Assembly (NCBI RefSeq): GCF_010727325.1
Contig: NZ_AP022565.1
Span: 4,526,001-4,590,000 of the forward strand
From: Mycolicibacterium alvei
GTDB lineage: Bacteria; Actinomycetota; Actinomycetes; Mycobacteriales; Mycobacteriaceae
Length of the DNA: 64,000 bases
Direction of reading: 5' to 3'
Under the pieces are notes generated by a model. It ran no database searches. It was not told where the DNA came from and saw nothing but the letters and a program-made list of their open reading frames with translations. Made by a program: the position numbers and the translations under genes. Below are positions 1 to 6,867 of the stretch, in pieces (positions within the stretch are counted from its first letter, which is position 1; the number at the start of each line of letters is the position of its first letter).

Positions 1-287
1 ATGTCCTTGCCTGCGACGGCGTGCCAGGCCTCCTTGACCTCGGGGTTGAGGTCGGCGGCGGTGAGTACGGCGTGTACCCCGGGCAGCGCCAGCGCCGCGG
101 CGGCGTCGACGGCGCTGAACCTCGCGTGCGCGTACGGACTGCGGACGAAGCAGGCGTGCAGCATGCCGGGCCGCATGATGTCGTCGACGAACGTCCCGCG
201 CCCGGTGAGCAGGCGGGTGTCCTCGACCCGTTCGACCCGTCGGCCGGCATAGCGGGTCGCGACGGTCTCCGGTACGGCTGACGCCAT
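1..287 (-). CDS. molybdenum hydroxylase large subunit (CoxL/xanthine dehydrogenase type), N-terminal part
   Basis: Reading the minus strand from an ATG at 287, preceded by GGAG eight bases upstream, gives about 95 residues before the window edge. The protein starts MASAVPETVATRYAGR and contains VERVEDTRLLTGRGTFVDD and an RSPYAHARF block, the conserved N-terminal signature of the aldehyde oxidase/xanthine dehydrogenase/carbon monoxide dehydrogenase large subunit that carries the molybdopterin cofactor. The GRGTFVDD and SPYAHARF blocks fit the family's first domain. The active-site loop and the partner FAD and 2Fe-2S subunits lie outside the window, so the substrate cannot be told. The family call is solid; calling it true CO dehydrogenase would be a guess. 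Confidence 0.8.
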   Translation of the reverse strand, partial: MASAVPETVATRYAGRRVERVEDTRLLTGRGTFVDDIMRPGMLHACFVRSPYAHARFSAVDAAAALALPGVHAVLTAADLNPEVKEAWHAVAGKD

Positions 288-423
288 AGGATTGCTCCAA
301 TCCGTCGGTACTTCTGCGCGTAAGTAGATGGCCGCCGGGGTCCCGACGCCAGTTCAAGAGTGTGATTATCGTACATCGGAAAGCAACGTTCCTGAAGAGG
401 AGAGTGGCATTTCCGCTACAGAG

Positions 424-606
424 CTAGCGGATCTCGCCGTGCCCGTCGGAGGCGGCGAGCAGGTCTTCGGCGTCGGTGTTGCCGTGATCCACCGCCAGAA
501 CCTGCCCGGCCAGGGAATTTGTCGCGACACGATCGCCGCGGTTGCAGGCACGCACGGCCCGGTCGAGCAGTTCATCGATCGATGTCTGGTTATCGTCGAG
601 GCTCAT
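424..606 (-). pseudogene. truncated leader of an adenylate-cyclase-like signalling protein
   Basis: The ATG at 606 follows GAGAACAAG, a reasonable ribosome site, and opens a 60-residue frame beginning MSLDDNQTSIDELLDRAV and ending AEDLLAASDGHGEIR, then TAG. From memory, many mycobacterial class III cyclase or AAA-type regulators begin this way and continue directly into the catalytic stretch RRLTILFADLV. Here a stop replaces that continuation, and nothing cyclase-like is visible in the 136 bases before the next gene. I read it as the surviving N-terminal piece of a decayed gene. It could instead be a genuine small protein of unknown role. Confidence 0.5.
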
Positions 607-686
607 CTTGTTCTCGTGCGCAGAACAGGATGAGCGTAACCCTGCGTAGGTGCCCGCCCGGTGAAATTGACGGCTAGGACGAAACG

Positions 687-1364
687 ATGCTTGAACAGGC
701 AATTAAGGCTTCATGGTGCACGTCGGTTCGGCGAGGTGTCATCGCAGCCCTGGTTCTGGTGCCCATCGTGGTGAATTCCGCTGTGGTAAATCCCGCCCTG
801 GCGTCCGCCCGGCCGGCGGCCGAGGCCGGGCTTGTCGACGTGCGCTCGGCGGTGCCCGACGCAGTGATCGACCTGCGGTACGCGACGACCGGCAACTTCG
901 TCGGTCAGCAGCTCTATCCGGCCGGCGCGCCCTGCCTGGTGCACCAGTCGATGGCACCCGGGTTGGCGGCCGCCGCCGCCGCTCTGCGGCCCGACCGGCT
1001 GGTCTTCTGGGACTGCTACCGCCCACATGAGGTACAGGTCAGAATGTTCGAGGTGGTGCCGAATCCCAACTGGGTGGCCCGGCCGAGCGCCTACGCTCGC
1101 AGTCACGAGGCAGGCCGCTCGGTCGACGTGACGATCGCCGGCAGGGGATCGCTCGTCGACATGGGCACGGGGTTCGACGACTTCACACCGCGCAGCCTCG
1201 CGTACGCCACCGACGGGGTGAGCCCCGCGGCTCAGGCTAATCGGGCGAGGCTGCGCGAGGCCATGAAGGCCGGCGGGCTGACCGTGTACTCGGGGGAGTG
1301 GTGGCACTTCGACGGCCCGGGTGCGGCCGACCCGCGGCCCTACCTGGACGTACCGCTGGGGTAA
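687..1364 (+). CDS. secreted D-alanyl-D-alanine dipeptidase, VanX-like (peptidase M15D)
   Basis: 225 residues. An N-terminal basic stretch followed by a hydrophobic segment (about residues 15-38) and ALASA is a Sec signal peptide. The zinc site of the VanX family is visible as SHEAGRSVDV (His140, Asp147) and the E-x-x-H pair in GEWWHF (Glu204, His207), with the conserved CYRP (Arg112) upstream. The enzyme should cleave D-Ala-D-Ala or similar cell-wall dipeptides outside the membrane, a turnover or salvage role. No vanHA partners are present, so it is not a vancomycin-resistance operon. The ATG at 687 has AGGA upstream. It is divergent from the truncated cyclase leader. Confidence 0.85.
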   Translation: MLEQAIKASWCTSVRRGVIAALVLVPIVVNSAVVNPALASARPAAEAGLVDVRSAVPDAVIDLRYATTGNFVGQQLYPAGAPCLVHQSMAPGLAAAAAALRPDRLVFWDCYRPHEVQVRMFEVVPNPNWVARPSAYARSHEAGRSVDVTIAGRGSLVDMGTGFDDFTPRSLAYATDGVSPAAQANRARLREAMKAGGLTVYSGEWWHFDGPGAADPRPYLDVPLG

Positions 1365-1450
1365 GTCCCTGGACGTGTTGTCCGGGTTTGGAATGTGCCG
1401 GCACGGGGAACCGTACGTTCGACACGATCCCCCGCAGGCGTGGAGCCGAA

Positions 1451-2152
1451 ATGAACGTCCTCAAAATGATCCAGGGTGCGACGCTGATCGCTGCTTGCGC
1501 CATACCCATCGCACCCATGCCCGCCGCGTCCGCGCAGCCGTGCCCGGATGTCGAGGTGGTGTTCGCCCGCGGCACCTACGAACCGCCGGGCGTCGGCGGT
1601 CCGGGACAGACATTCGTCGACGCGTTGCGTGCGCGTGCCGGGCAACGCTCGGTCGAGGTGTATCCCGTCAACTACCAGGCCAGCGGTAACTTCGGTGACC
1701 GCATCGAGTTCGCCAGGACGGTCGTCGACGGCATCCGGGATGCCTCCGGCCACATCGAGGCCACGGTCAGGGACTGTCCCGGCACCAAGGTGGTACTGGG
1801 CGGATACTCCCAGGGCGCGGTGGTAGCCGGCTACACCACTGCGGCCGCGATTCCTGACGGCATCCCGCCCGAGTACAAGCAGTTCATCCCGCAGCCCATG
1901 CCTCCCGCCGTGTCCGACCATGTGGCCTCGGTGGTGCTGCTGGGCACCCCGTCCGACGAGTTCATGCGTGATATCGGCGCGCCGGCGATGGTGATCGGCC
2001 CGCGCTACAAGGACAAGACCATCGAGTTGTGCGAGCCGGGTGACACCATCTGCGACGGCACCCCGGCCGGGGTCCCCAACTTCGCGCACAGTGCCTACCT
2101 GCTCAACGGGATGCCGGGGCAGGCGGCGGACTTCACGGTGGGCCGGCTCTGA
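1451..2152 (+). CDS. secreted cutinase-family serine esterase
   Basis: 233 residues. The ATG at 1451 is preceded by GGAGCC at good spacing. Residues 1-28 are a signal peptide ending ASAQP. The alpha/beta-hydrolase core carries the cutinase nucleophile motif GGYSQGA (Ser120), a disulfide-flanked acid region (Cys194 to Cys201 with Asp198 or Asp202), and the catalytic His in NFAHS (His213). Mycobacterial cutinase-like proteins (Culp/CFP21 family) hydrolyse lipid esters, some being phospholipases; the substrate here is not determined by sequence. It follows the VanX-like gene by 86 bases in the same direction. Confidence 0.9.
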   Translation: MNVLKMIQGATLIAACAIPIAPMPAASAQPCPDVEVVFARGTYEPPGVGGPGQTFVDALRARAGQRSVEVYPVNYQASGNFGDRIEFARTVVDGIRDASGHIEATVRDCPGTKVVLGGYSQGAVVAGYTTAAAIPDGIPPEYKQFIPQPMPPAVSDHVASVVLLGTPSDEFMRDIGAPAMVIGPRYKDKTIELCEPGDTICDGTPAGVPNFAHSAYLLNGMPGQAADFTVGRL

Positions 2153-2230
2153 GGTGCCGGGTTGATAACGATCTGAAACCTCAATGATTGCAATGTGATA
2201 CGTGAGTCCGGGGTATTTGCTGGGCGCCAC

Positions 2231-2236
2231 TATGTT
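2231..2236 (+). promoter_or_regulatory. -10 box of a predicted leaderless mRNA (GH5-like gene)
   Basis: TATGTT is followed by six bases and then the GTG start at 2243. In mycobacteria a TANNNT box 6-8 bases before the start codon usually means transcription begins at the start codon itself. No ribosome site is present before this GTG, which agrees. Confidence 0.5.
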
Positions 2237-2242
2237 CACTAG

Positions 2243-3388
2243 GTGCACCGTCGAACGGCCCTCAAGATCCCGCTGGTACTGGCAGCTGCAGCCGCTCTTC
2301 CTCAGGCACTGGCTCCCCTTCCCGTGATCCCGCGGGCGACCGCCGCACCCGGCCAGTGGCCGGTCGAGCGAGCCAACGCGTGGTATCAGGCGCAGGGCTG
2401 GTTGGTCGGCACCAACTTCATCACCTCGAACGCGATCAACCAGATTGAGATGTTTGCTCCCGGTACCTACGACGCGCGGCGCGTCGACAGTGAACTGGGA
2501 GCGTGCCGGCTACTCGGGTTCAACACGGTGCGCGTGTTCCTGCACGATCTGCTGTGGGCGCAGGACCGCGCCGGATTCCAAAGCAGACTGGCCCAATTCG
2601 TCGGGATCGCGGCCCGTCAGGGCATCAAGCCGCTGTTCGTGTTCTTCGACTCATGTTGGGATCCCCACCCCCAGGTCGGTGCGCAGCGGGCACCGACGCC
2701 GGGGGTGCACAACTCGGGATGGGTGCAGAGCCCTGGGGCCCAACGCATCGACGACGCCCGCTACCGCCCCGTGCTGCGCGACTACGTGGTCGGGGTGATG
2801 AGCCAATTCCGCAATGACAACCGGGTCCTGGGCTGGGATCTGTGGAACGAGCCGGACAACCCGGCCAAGCAGTACCGCAAGACCGAACGCAAGGACAAGA
2901 TCGACGCCGTCGGAGGGCTGCTGCCCCAGGTGTTCGGCTGGGCGCGCTCGGTCAACGCCGTGCAGCCGTTGACCAGTGGTGTGTGGCAGGGCAACTGGGA
3001 TCGCGGAAGCCGCAGCGAGATGGACAACTTCCAACTCGACAACTCCGACGTCATCTCGTTCCACTCGTACGCCGGCCCTGCTGAATTCGAGGCTCGCATC
3101 GCCGAACTCGCACCGCTGGGTAGGCCGATCCTGTGCACCGAATACCTGGCCCGAGACCAGGGCAGCACCGTCGAGGGTGTGCTTCCGGTTGCCAAGCGGC
3201 ACAACGTCGGTGCGTACAGCTGGGGCATGGTGGCCGGCAAGACCCAGACGTACTTCCCGTGGGATTCGTGGGACAAGCCCTACACGAAGGTGCCGAACGT
3301 GTGGTTCAGCGATCTGCTGCGCCCCGACGGACGGCCCTACAAGGAAAGCGAATACCAGGCGTTCCGGAAGCTCACGACCCGGGTCTGA
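2243..3388 (+). CDS. exported glycoside hydrolase, GH5/cellulase-like
   Basis: 381 residues. The N-terminus MHRRTALKIPLVLAAAAAL resembles a Tat signal (twin Arg followed by a hydrophobic run), cleaved near ATAAP. The TIM-barrel glycosidase pattern is clear: LGFNTVRVFLHD on an early strand, the acid/base motif DLWNEP (Glu203) and a candidate nucleophile in LCTEY (Glu300), with HSY between them. Clan GH-A retaining glycosidases use just such a Glu pair. Substrate (beta-mannan, xylan, cellulose or own envelope glycan) cannot be told. The GTG start is supported by the adjacent -10 box. The 3' end overlaps the convergent enoyl-CoA hydratase gene by 17 bases. Confidence 0.75.
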   Translation: MHRRTALKIPLVLAAAAALPQALAPLPVIPRATAAPGQWPVERANAWYQAQGWLVGTNFITSNAINQIEMFAPGTYDARRVDSELGACRLLGFNTVRVFLHDLLWAQDRAGFQSRLAQFVGIAARQGIKPLFVFFDSCWDPHPQVGAQRAPTPGVHNSGWVQSPGAQRIDDARYRPVLRDYVVGVMSQFRNDNRVLGWDLWNEPDNPAKQYRKTERKDKIDAVGGLLPQVFGWARSVNAVQPLTSGVWQGNWDRGSRSEMDNFQLDNSDVISFHSYAGPAEFEARIAELAPLGRPILCTEYLARDQGSTVEGVLPVAKRHNVGAYSWGMVAGKTQTYFPWDSWDKPYTKVPNVWFSDLLRPDGRPYKESEYQAFRKLTTRV

Positions 3389-4169
3389 CCGCCAGCGCAT
3401 TCCTGAACTCGTCCGAGGCGAGGCATCGAGCCTGCGCGGCGACGGCCATCCGCAATCCGGCGGCGGGGCTCAACCGCCAGCCGGCATCGATGGCCGCCCG
3501 CGCGCCGCGGAGGGCCGCCGGCGGTTGGGCGGCCAACCGTTCAGCGAGTTCAGCTGCCGCAGAACCGAGTTGGTCATCGGGCACGACGCGGTTGGCCAGC
3601 CCGATCCGCGCTGCCTCGGCGGCATCGATGACCTCGCCGAGCAGGATCAACTCGCGTGCCCGGCCTTCACCGACGAGACGCGGCAGGCGGAAGGTGGCAC
3701 CCATGTCCGGCAGCAGGCCGTAACGGGTCTCGGTGAGGCCCACGCGTGCACCCTCGGCAAAGATCCGCAAGTCACAGGCCAGGGCGAGTTGGAGGCCCGC
3801 GCCGTAGGCGTGCCCGTGGACGGCGGCGATGCTGGGGTACGGCAGCTTCGGGATGAACTCGAAGACACCCGCCACCTCGAGGCCGAGATCGATGGTCGCA
3901 TAGTCGTCGGGGTCCCGGCCGGCGAACCGGGCCAGCGTGCCCGTCATCGCCTCGTCCAGATCGAGCCCTGCCGAGAACGATGTACCCGCGCCCGCCACCA
4001 CCAGGCAGCGGATCGTATCGTCGTCGGCCAGTTTGGCACCGAGATCACCTAGCTCCGTGCGCATTTCGGGATTCAGCGCATTCAGCTTTGCGGGCCGACT
4101 CAGCGTGAGGGTGCCGACGTGCGCTCGGCGTTCGTAGCGGATCGTCTGGTAGCCGGTGCGTTCTGCCAT
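3372..4169 (-). CDS. enoyl-CoA hydratase/isomerase family protein
   Basis: 265 residues, the usual crotonase length. The two oxyanion-hole segments are visible: AGTSFSAGLDL (about 60-70) and AVHGHAYGAGLQLALACDL (about 115-135), followed by the ARVGLTETRYGLLPDMG block with an acidic residue at the position used for catalysis in hydratases. Such proteins act on enoyl-CoA thioesters in fatty-acid or side-chain beta-oxidation; this one has no operon partner that would fix the substrate. The ATG lies at 4169, with a divergent DoxX gene and a perfect inverted repeat at 4228-4253 in the intervening region. Confidence 0.85.
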   Translation of the reverse strand: MAERTGYQTIRYERRAHVGTLTLSRPAKLNALNPEMRTELGDLGAKLADDDTIRCLVVAGAGTSFSAGLDLDEAMTGTLARFAGRDPDDYATIDLGLEVAGVFEFIPKLPYPSIAAVHGHAYGAGLQLALACDLRIFAEGARVGLTETRYGLLPDMGATFRLPRLVGEGRARELILLGEVIDAAEAARIGLANRVVPDDQLGSAAAELAERLAAQPPAALRGARAAIDAGWRLSPAAGLRMAVAAQARCLASDEFRNALAVRPGS

Positions 4170-4227
4170 GGTGCCTCCCCGAGGTGAGTTGTCCTCTTAC
4201 TCCTGAAGACGATGCGCCGTGGTGATG

Positions 4228-4253
4228 TGTGACAGTGGCCCTGCGTTGTCACA
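4228..4253. promoter_or_regulatory. inverted repeat TGTGACA-N12-TGTCACA, operator candidate
   Basis: Perfect 7-base arms at 4228-4234 and 4247-4253 lie in the 140-base divergent region between the enoyl-CoA hydratase and DoxX genes. The arm-to-arm spacing is longer than a CRP site (TGTGA-N6-TCACA), so another dimeric regulator is more likely. Confidence 0.4.
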
Positions 4254-4309
4254 ACCGGGCACCGTCCCTCGTCAAAGGTCCAGATACCCAAAACAGAAGG
4301 GATACCACC

Positions 4310-4675
4310 ATGAACGTCGCATTATGGGCCGCTCAATTGACCTTGGCCGTGGTATTCGCAGTCTCGGGCACCGCCAAACTCACGATGGCGCGCCAGCGGC
4401 TGTTGGACACCGGCCAGACCGGGGTGGCCGTGTTTCCCATGCCGGTCGTCCGATTCACCGCGGCAATGGAACTGCTCGCTGCGATCGGACTGATCGCGCC
4501 GGGGATCACCGGAATCGGTTCGGTGCTGACGCCGTTGGCGGCCGCCGGGTTGTGCGTGGTGATGGTCGGCGCGGCGTGGGCCCACGGCCGGTTACACGAA
4601 CCCCGGAACGTGCTGGTCAACACGGTCCTATTCGCCCTGGCGGCCTTCGTGATGATCGGCCGGGGTCTGGTGTGA
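4310..4675 (+). CDS. DoxX-family small membrane protein
   Basis: 121 residues beginning MNVALWAAQLTLAVVFAVSG. Four hydrophobic segments (about 5-22, 45-62, 68-88 and 100-118) and the G-x-x-K-L motif near residue 20 fit the DoxX/DoxD-like fold. In mycobacteria DoxX proteins are linked to redox-stress complexes, but this one stands alone. The ATG at 4310 has AGAAGG upstream; a longer reading from 4229 lacks such a site. It is transcribed away from the enoyl-CoA hydratase gene and nearly touches the convergent HNH gene. Confidence 0.75.
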   Translation: MNVALWAAQLTLAVVFAVSGTAKLTMARQRLLDTGQTGVAVFPMPVVRFTAAMELLAAIGLIAPGITGIGSVLTPLAAAGLCVVMVGAAWAHGRLHEPRNVLVNTVLFALAAFVMIGRGLV

Positions 4676-4679
4676 ACTC

Positions 4680-5084
4680 CTAGTAGGACTGTCCGTTGGC
4701 GTAGCGCTCCCGGCGGAAATGGCGGCCATTACCACGGTTTCGGCTCTTGTACGTCGGCAGCTGCGAGTCGCAGTTCGGGCAGACCAGGCGCAGGTTTTCG
4801 CGACGATTGTTCGTCGGGTTGCCGTCGATGTGGTCCAACACGAATACGAGGGGTAGACCCTGCCACGTGCTGGCCGCGCCGCAGATGGCGCAACAGCCTG
4901 ACTGCGCTTCGGCGAGATAGAGCCGGACGTAATGCCCGCGGCGGCCGTCGATCCATGCCTCGCCGGATTCGAGCCACTGTTTCGTACTGGCGTCACGCTG
5001 GGCCAGTACCTGACATGCATTACCGCAGTAGACCTTCTGACTGCGTTTCGAGAGCGGCGAACCGCAGCCGCGACACTGTCTCAT
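4680..5084 (-). CDS. HNH endonuclease-like protein
   Basis: 134 residues. An N-terminal zinc ribbon (CRGCGSPLSKRSQKVYCGNAC) is followed by a second CAICG pair, the HNH core LDHIDGNPTNNRRENLRLVC, and a closing CPNC. The His-Asn arrangement and four Cys pairs fit the HNH nuclease superfamily, as found in phage homing nucleases and restriction-like proteins. It is a free-standing gene directly upstream of an IS110 element, so it may be accessory DNA. A -10 box ends six bases before the ATG, predicting a leaderless mRNA. Its biological target is unknown. Confidence 0.8.
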   Translation of the reverse strand: MRQCRGCGSPLSKRSQKVYCGNACQVLAQRDASTKQWLESGEAWIDGRRGHYVRLYLAEAQSGCCAICGAASTWQGLPLVFVLDHIDGNPTNNRRENLRLVCPNCDSQLPTYKSRNRGNGRHFRRERYANGQSY

Positions 5085-5090
5085 GGGTTG

Positions 5091-5096
5091 AAGCTA
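5091..5096 (-). promoter_or_regulatory. -10 box of a predicted leaderless mRNA (HNH gene)
   Basis: On the minus strand TAGCTT is followed by CAACCC and then the ATG at 5084, the TANNNT-plus-six spacing typical of leaderless starts. Confidence 0.45.
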
Positions 5097-5164
5097 CGAC
5101 CGGCTACCGACATTTAGCCTTTGAGTGGGTCTGCGGGTGGGCCGAACGTCCGACCGGGACACGT

Positions 5165-5341
5165 GGTGATCCCTGAGAATTGAGTGGTCGCTCGCGGCCC
5201 GGTGTCTGGTCGAGCGGTGTCCTTGTTCGGGAACTTGGGGCCGACCCTTGGGGTCGGACTCCTGCTTAGAGAATGTCTGGGCCGTGGCCGTTGCGGTCAG
5301 CCACTTGGGTGTAACCGGAGTGACCTGACAGGAGGACCGCA
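5165..5341 (+). ncRNA. candidate IS110 bridge RNA (seekRNA) region
   Basis: The non-coding leader ending at the transposase start can form successive hairpins: CGCTCG/CGAGCG (5189-5194 with 5211-5216, 16-base loop), CCGACCC-TTG-GGGTCGG (5241-5257, perfect 7-bp stem), GTGGC/GCCAC (5284-5288 with 5300-5304) and, as an alternative, GGTCA/TGACC (5295-5299 with 5321-5325). IS110-group elements are known to express a structured guide RNA from exactly this place, whose loops pair with target and donor DNA. I infer the RNA from position and folding; guide loops are not assigned. Confidence 0.45.
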
Positions 5342-6736
5342 ATGGCATTGACGTTGGGTATCGATGTGGCGTGCAGGGCTGCCCACCAAGGGACCCTGGC
5401 GCGTGATGGCGCCATCGTGTGGAGGGGTCGCAAGTTCTGGACCAGGCCCGATGACCTGGAACGGCTCTGGTCGGCGCTGGGTTGTGTCGATCCGGCCGAG
5501 TTGACCGTCGTGCTCGAACCCACCCGCAACGCCTGGATCGTGGTCGCTGAATGGTTCCGCCGCCGAGGGGCCCGGGTGGTCATGGTCCCGACCACGCGGT
5601 CAGCGGATCTGCGCAAGTACTACTCCAAGCACACCAAAAACGACCGGATCGACTCCGAGCTGCTGGCCCGGTTACCGCTGCTGCACCCCGAAGGCCTGCG
5701 CGAGTATTCCGGTCAGGGGCCGGCAGATCCGTTGCGGCGGTTGGTCAAGCAGCGCTCCACCATGGTGAAACGGCGGGTTGCGGTCTATGCCCGACTCGAC
5801 GCGCTCGTCGAACTCCTCGGGCCGGCTTGGTATGCGGTGCTGGGCTCGAACTACGGCCTTGCGGCGTTGGAGTTCCTTGCTCGCTACGCGGATCCGAACA
5901 CGGTGATTCGGCTCGGCCAGGGACGTCTGAGCCGGTTTCTGATCGCCCGGTCGCGTGGCGCGTGGCGTGCCGACCACGCCGCCGGGCTCCTCGTCGCGGC
6001 TAAGGAAACCCTCGCACTGTGGGGACCAGACGGGATGAACTTCGCTGAGCTCGCCGAGGACATCGCCCACGAGGCCGAGCAAGCGCTGTTTTTGACCCGA
6101 CAAATCAAGCAGATCGACGAGCGGGTCGCCAACCTCTACGCCGACGTCGACCCCGACGGCATCGTTGCTTCGGCTCCCGGCGTCGGACCCGTGATCAGCG
6201 CCGTGATCGCCGGGCGGATCGGCGATGCTCACCGGTTCAACTCGCTGGCCGCGATCCGCGCCTACACCGGACTGGTCCCCAAGGTCAGCCAGTCCGGGAC
6301 GAGCAAGGTCGAATCGAACATCACCAAGGCTGGCGACCCGCTGCTACGTGAAATGCTTTGCACCGCCGCTGATCAAGCCCGCAAGATCGACCCGCAGATC
6401 GCTGCGAAATACCAGCGGTTGATGGCTGGTGACCGCCACCACGACTCGGCGATCTGCCACCTGGCTACCCTGCTGGTCACCCGGATCGCCACCTGCATGC
6501 GCGACCGACAGCCCTACATCCTGCGCGACGTGGACGGCACCCCGATCACCGAGGCGCAAGGCCGCATGATCGTCCAGGAGCGCTACCAGATCGAGCCTCG
6601 CCGCCGCGACAACATCCGGCATCAGCGCATGCGAGACCGTCGCAAGCAGGCGGCGGGCCAGGAGTCACAGGAGTCGCCAAGCGCTCCAACATCCCAGCCC
6701 GCCAAACGCAAGCCTACGAGCCGCCAGGTCGCTTGA
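5342..6736 (+). CDS. IS110-family transposase (bridge-RNA-type recombinase)
   Basis: 464 residues, full length and without frameshift. The N-terminal RuvC-like DEDD domain starts MALTLGIDVACRAAHQG (first Asp), with VVLEPTRNAW (Glu) and KNDRIDSELLA (Asp pair) following. The C-terminal transposase_20 domain is marked by ASAPGVGPVISAVIAGRIGD and the SGTSKVESNITKAGDPLLREML block containing its catalytic Ser. The tail is rich in Lys, Arg and Gln. A strong GGAGG lies seven bases before the ATG. Intact motifs suggest the element may still be active. Confidence 0.95.
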   Translation: MALTLGIDVACRAAHQGTLARDGAIVWRGRKFWTRPDDLERLWSALGCVDPAELTVVLEPTRNAWIVVAEWFRRRGARVVMVPTTRSADLRKYYSKHTKNDRIDSELLARLPLLHPEGLREYSGQGPADPLRRLVKQRSTMVKRRVAVYARLDALVELLGPAWYAVLGSNYGLAALEFLARYADPNTVIRLGQGRLSRFLIARSRGAWRADHAAGLLVAAKETLALWGPDGMNFAELAEDIAHEAEQALFLTRQIKQIDERVANLYADVDPDGIVASAPGVGPVISAVIAGRIGDAHRFNSLAAIRAYTGLVPKVSQSGTSKVESNITKAGDPLLREMLCTAADQARKIDPQIAAKYQRLMAGDRHHDSAICHLATLLVTRIATCMRDRQPYILRDVDGTPITEAQGRMIVQERYQIEPRRRDNIRHQRMRDRRKQAAGQESQESPSAPTSQPAKRKPTSRQVA

Positions 6737-6769
6737 CACCAGTTAGGAACTCAACCGGATTCGGCGTGG

Positions 6770-6841
6770 AGCCCCCTATCGGGATTGAACCGATGACCTA
6801 CATATTACAAGTATGTTGCTCTACCACTGAGCTAAGGAGGC
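6770..6841 (-). tRNA. tRNA-Thr (anticodon TGT)
   Basis: Read on the minus strand the sequence folds into a standard cloverleaf: acceptor GCCTCCT pairs with AGGGGGC, D arm GCTC/GAGC, anticodon stem ACATA/TATGT with loop CTTGTAA giving anticodon TGT, and T arm ATCGG/CCGAT with loop TTCAATC. The discriminator base is T and CCA is genomically encoded at 6767-6769. The 72-base body has no insertions. Its 3' end faces the right end of the IS110 element. Confidence 0.96.
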
Positions 6842-6867
6842 GGGTGGAACGCGGCTAGCTTAGCGGG

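Larger units (their letters stand above)
5120..6760 (+). mobile_element. IS110-family insertion sequence (ends approximate)
   Basis: The unit consists of a structured non-coding left part, a DEDD transposase, and a short right part of at most about 30 bases before tRNA-Thr. IS110 elements usually lack terminal inverted repeats and target duplications, so the exact ends cannot be read here. TTGAGTGG occurs at 5121-5128 and 5180-5187, and the complement of TTGAGT at 6749-6754; these are only hints to the ends. The long 5' and short 3' non-coding parts match the IS110 group and not the IS1111 group. Confidence 0.6.

Noticed and set aside
687-1364. Vancomycin-resistance vanX
   Set aside because: No vanH, vanA or two-component regulator nearby; secreted M15D dipeptidases are ordinary in mycobacteria.
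4228-4253. CRP (cAMP receptor protein) site
   Set aside because: Arms resemble TGTGA/TCACA, but they are separated by 16 bases instead of 6, so it does not fit the CRP dimer.
5121-6754. TTGAGT/ACTCAA as terminal inverted repeats of the IS110 element
   Set aside because: Six-base match with two possible left copies; IS110 elements usually lack terminal inverted repeats, so this was kept only as a hint.
5313-6759. Shared AACCGGA in the putative RNA (5313-5319) and the right flank (6753-6759) as a donor guide match
   Set aside because: A seven-base match is expected by chance with appreciable frequency in stretches of this length.
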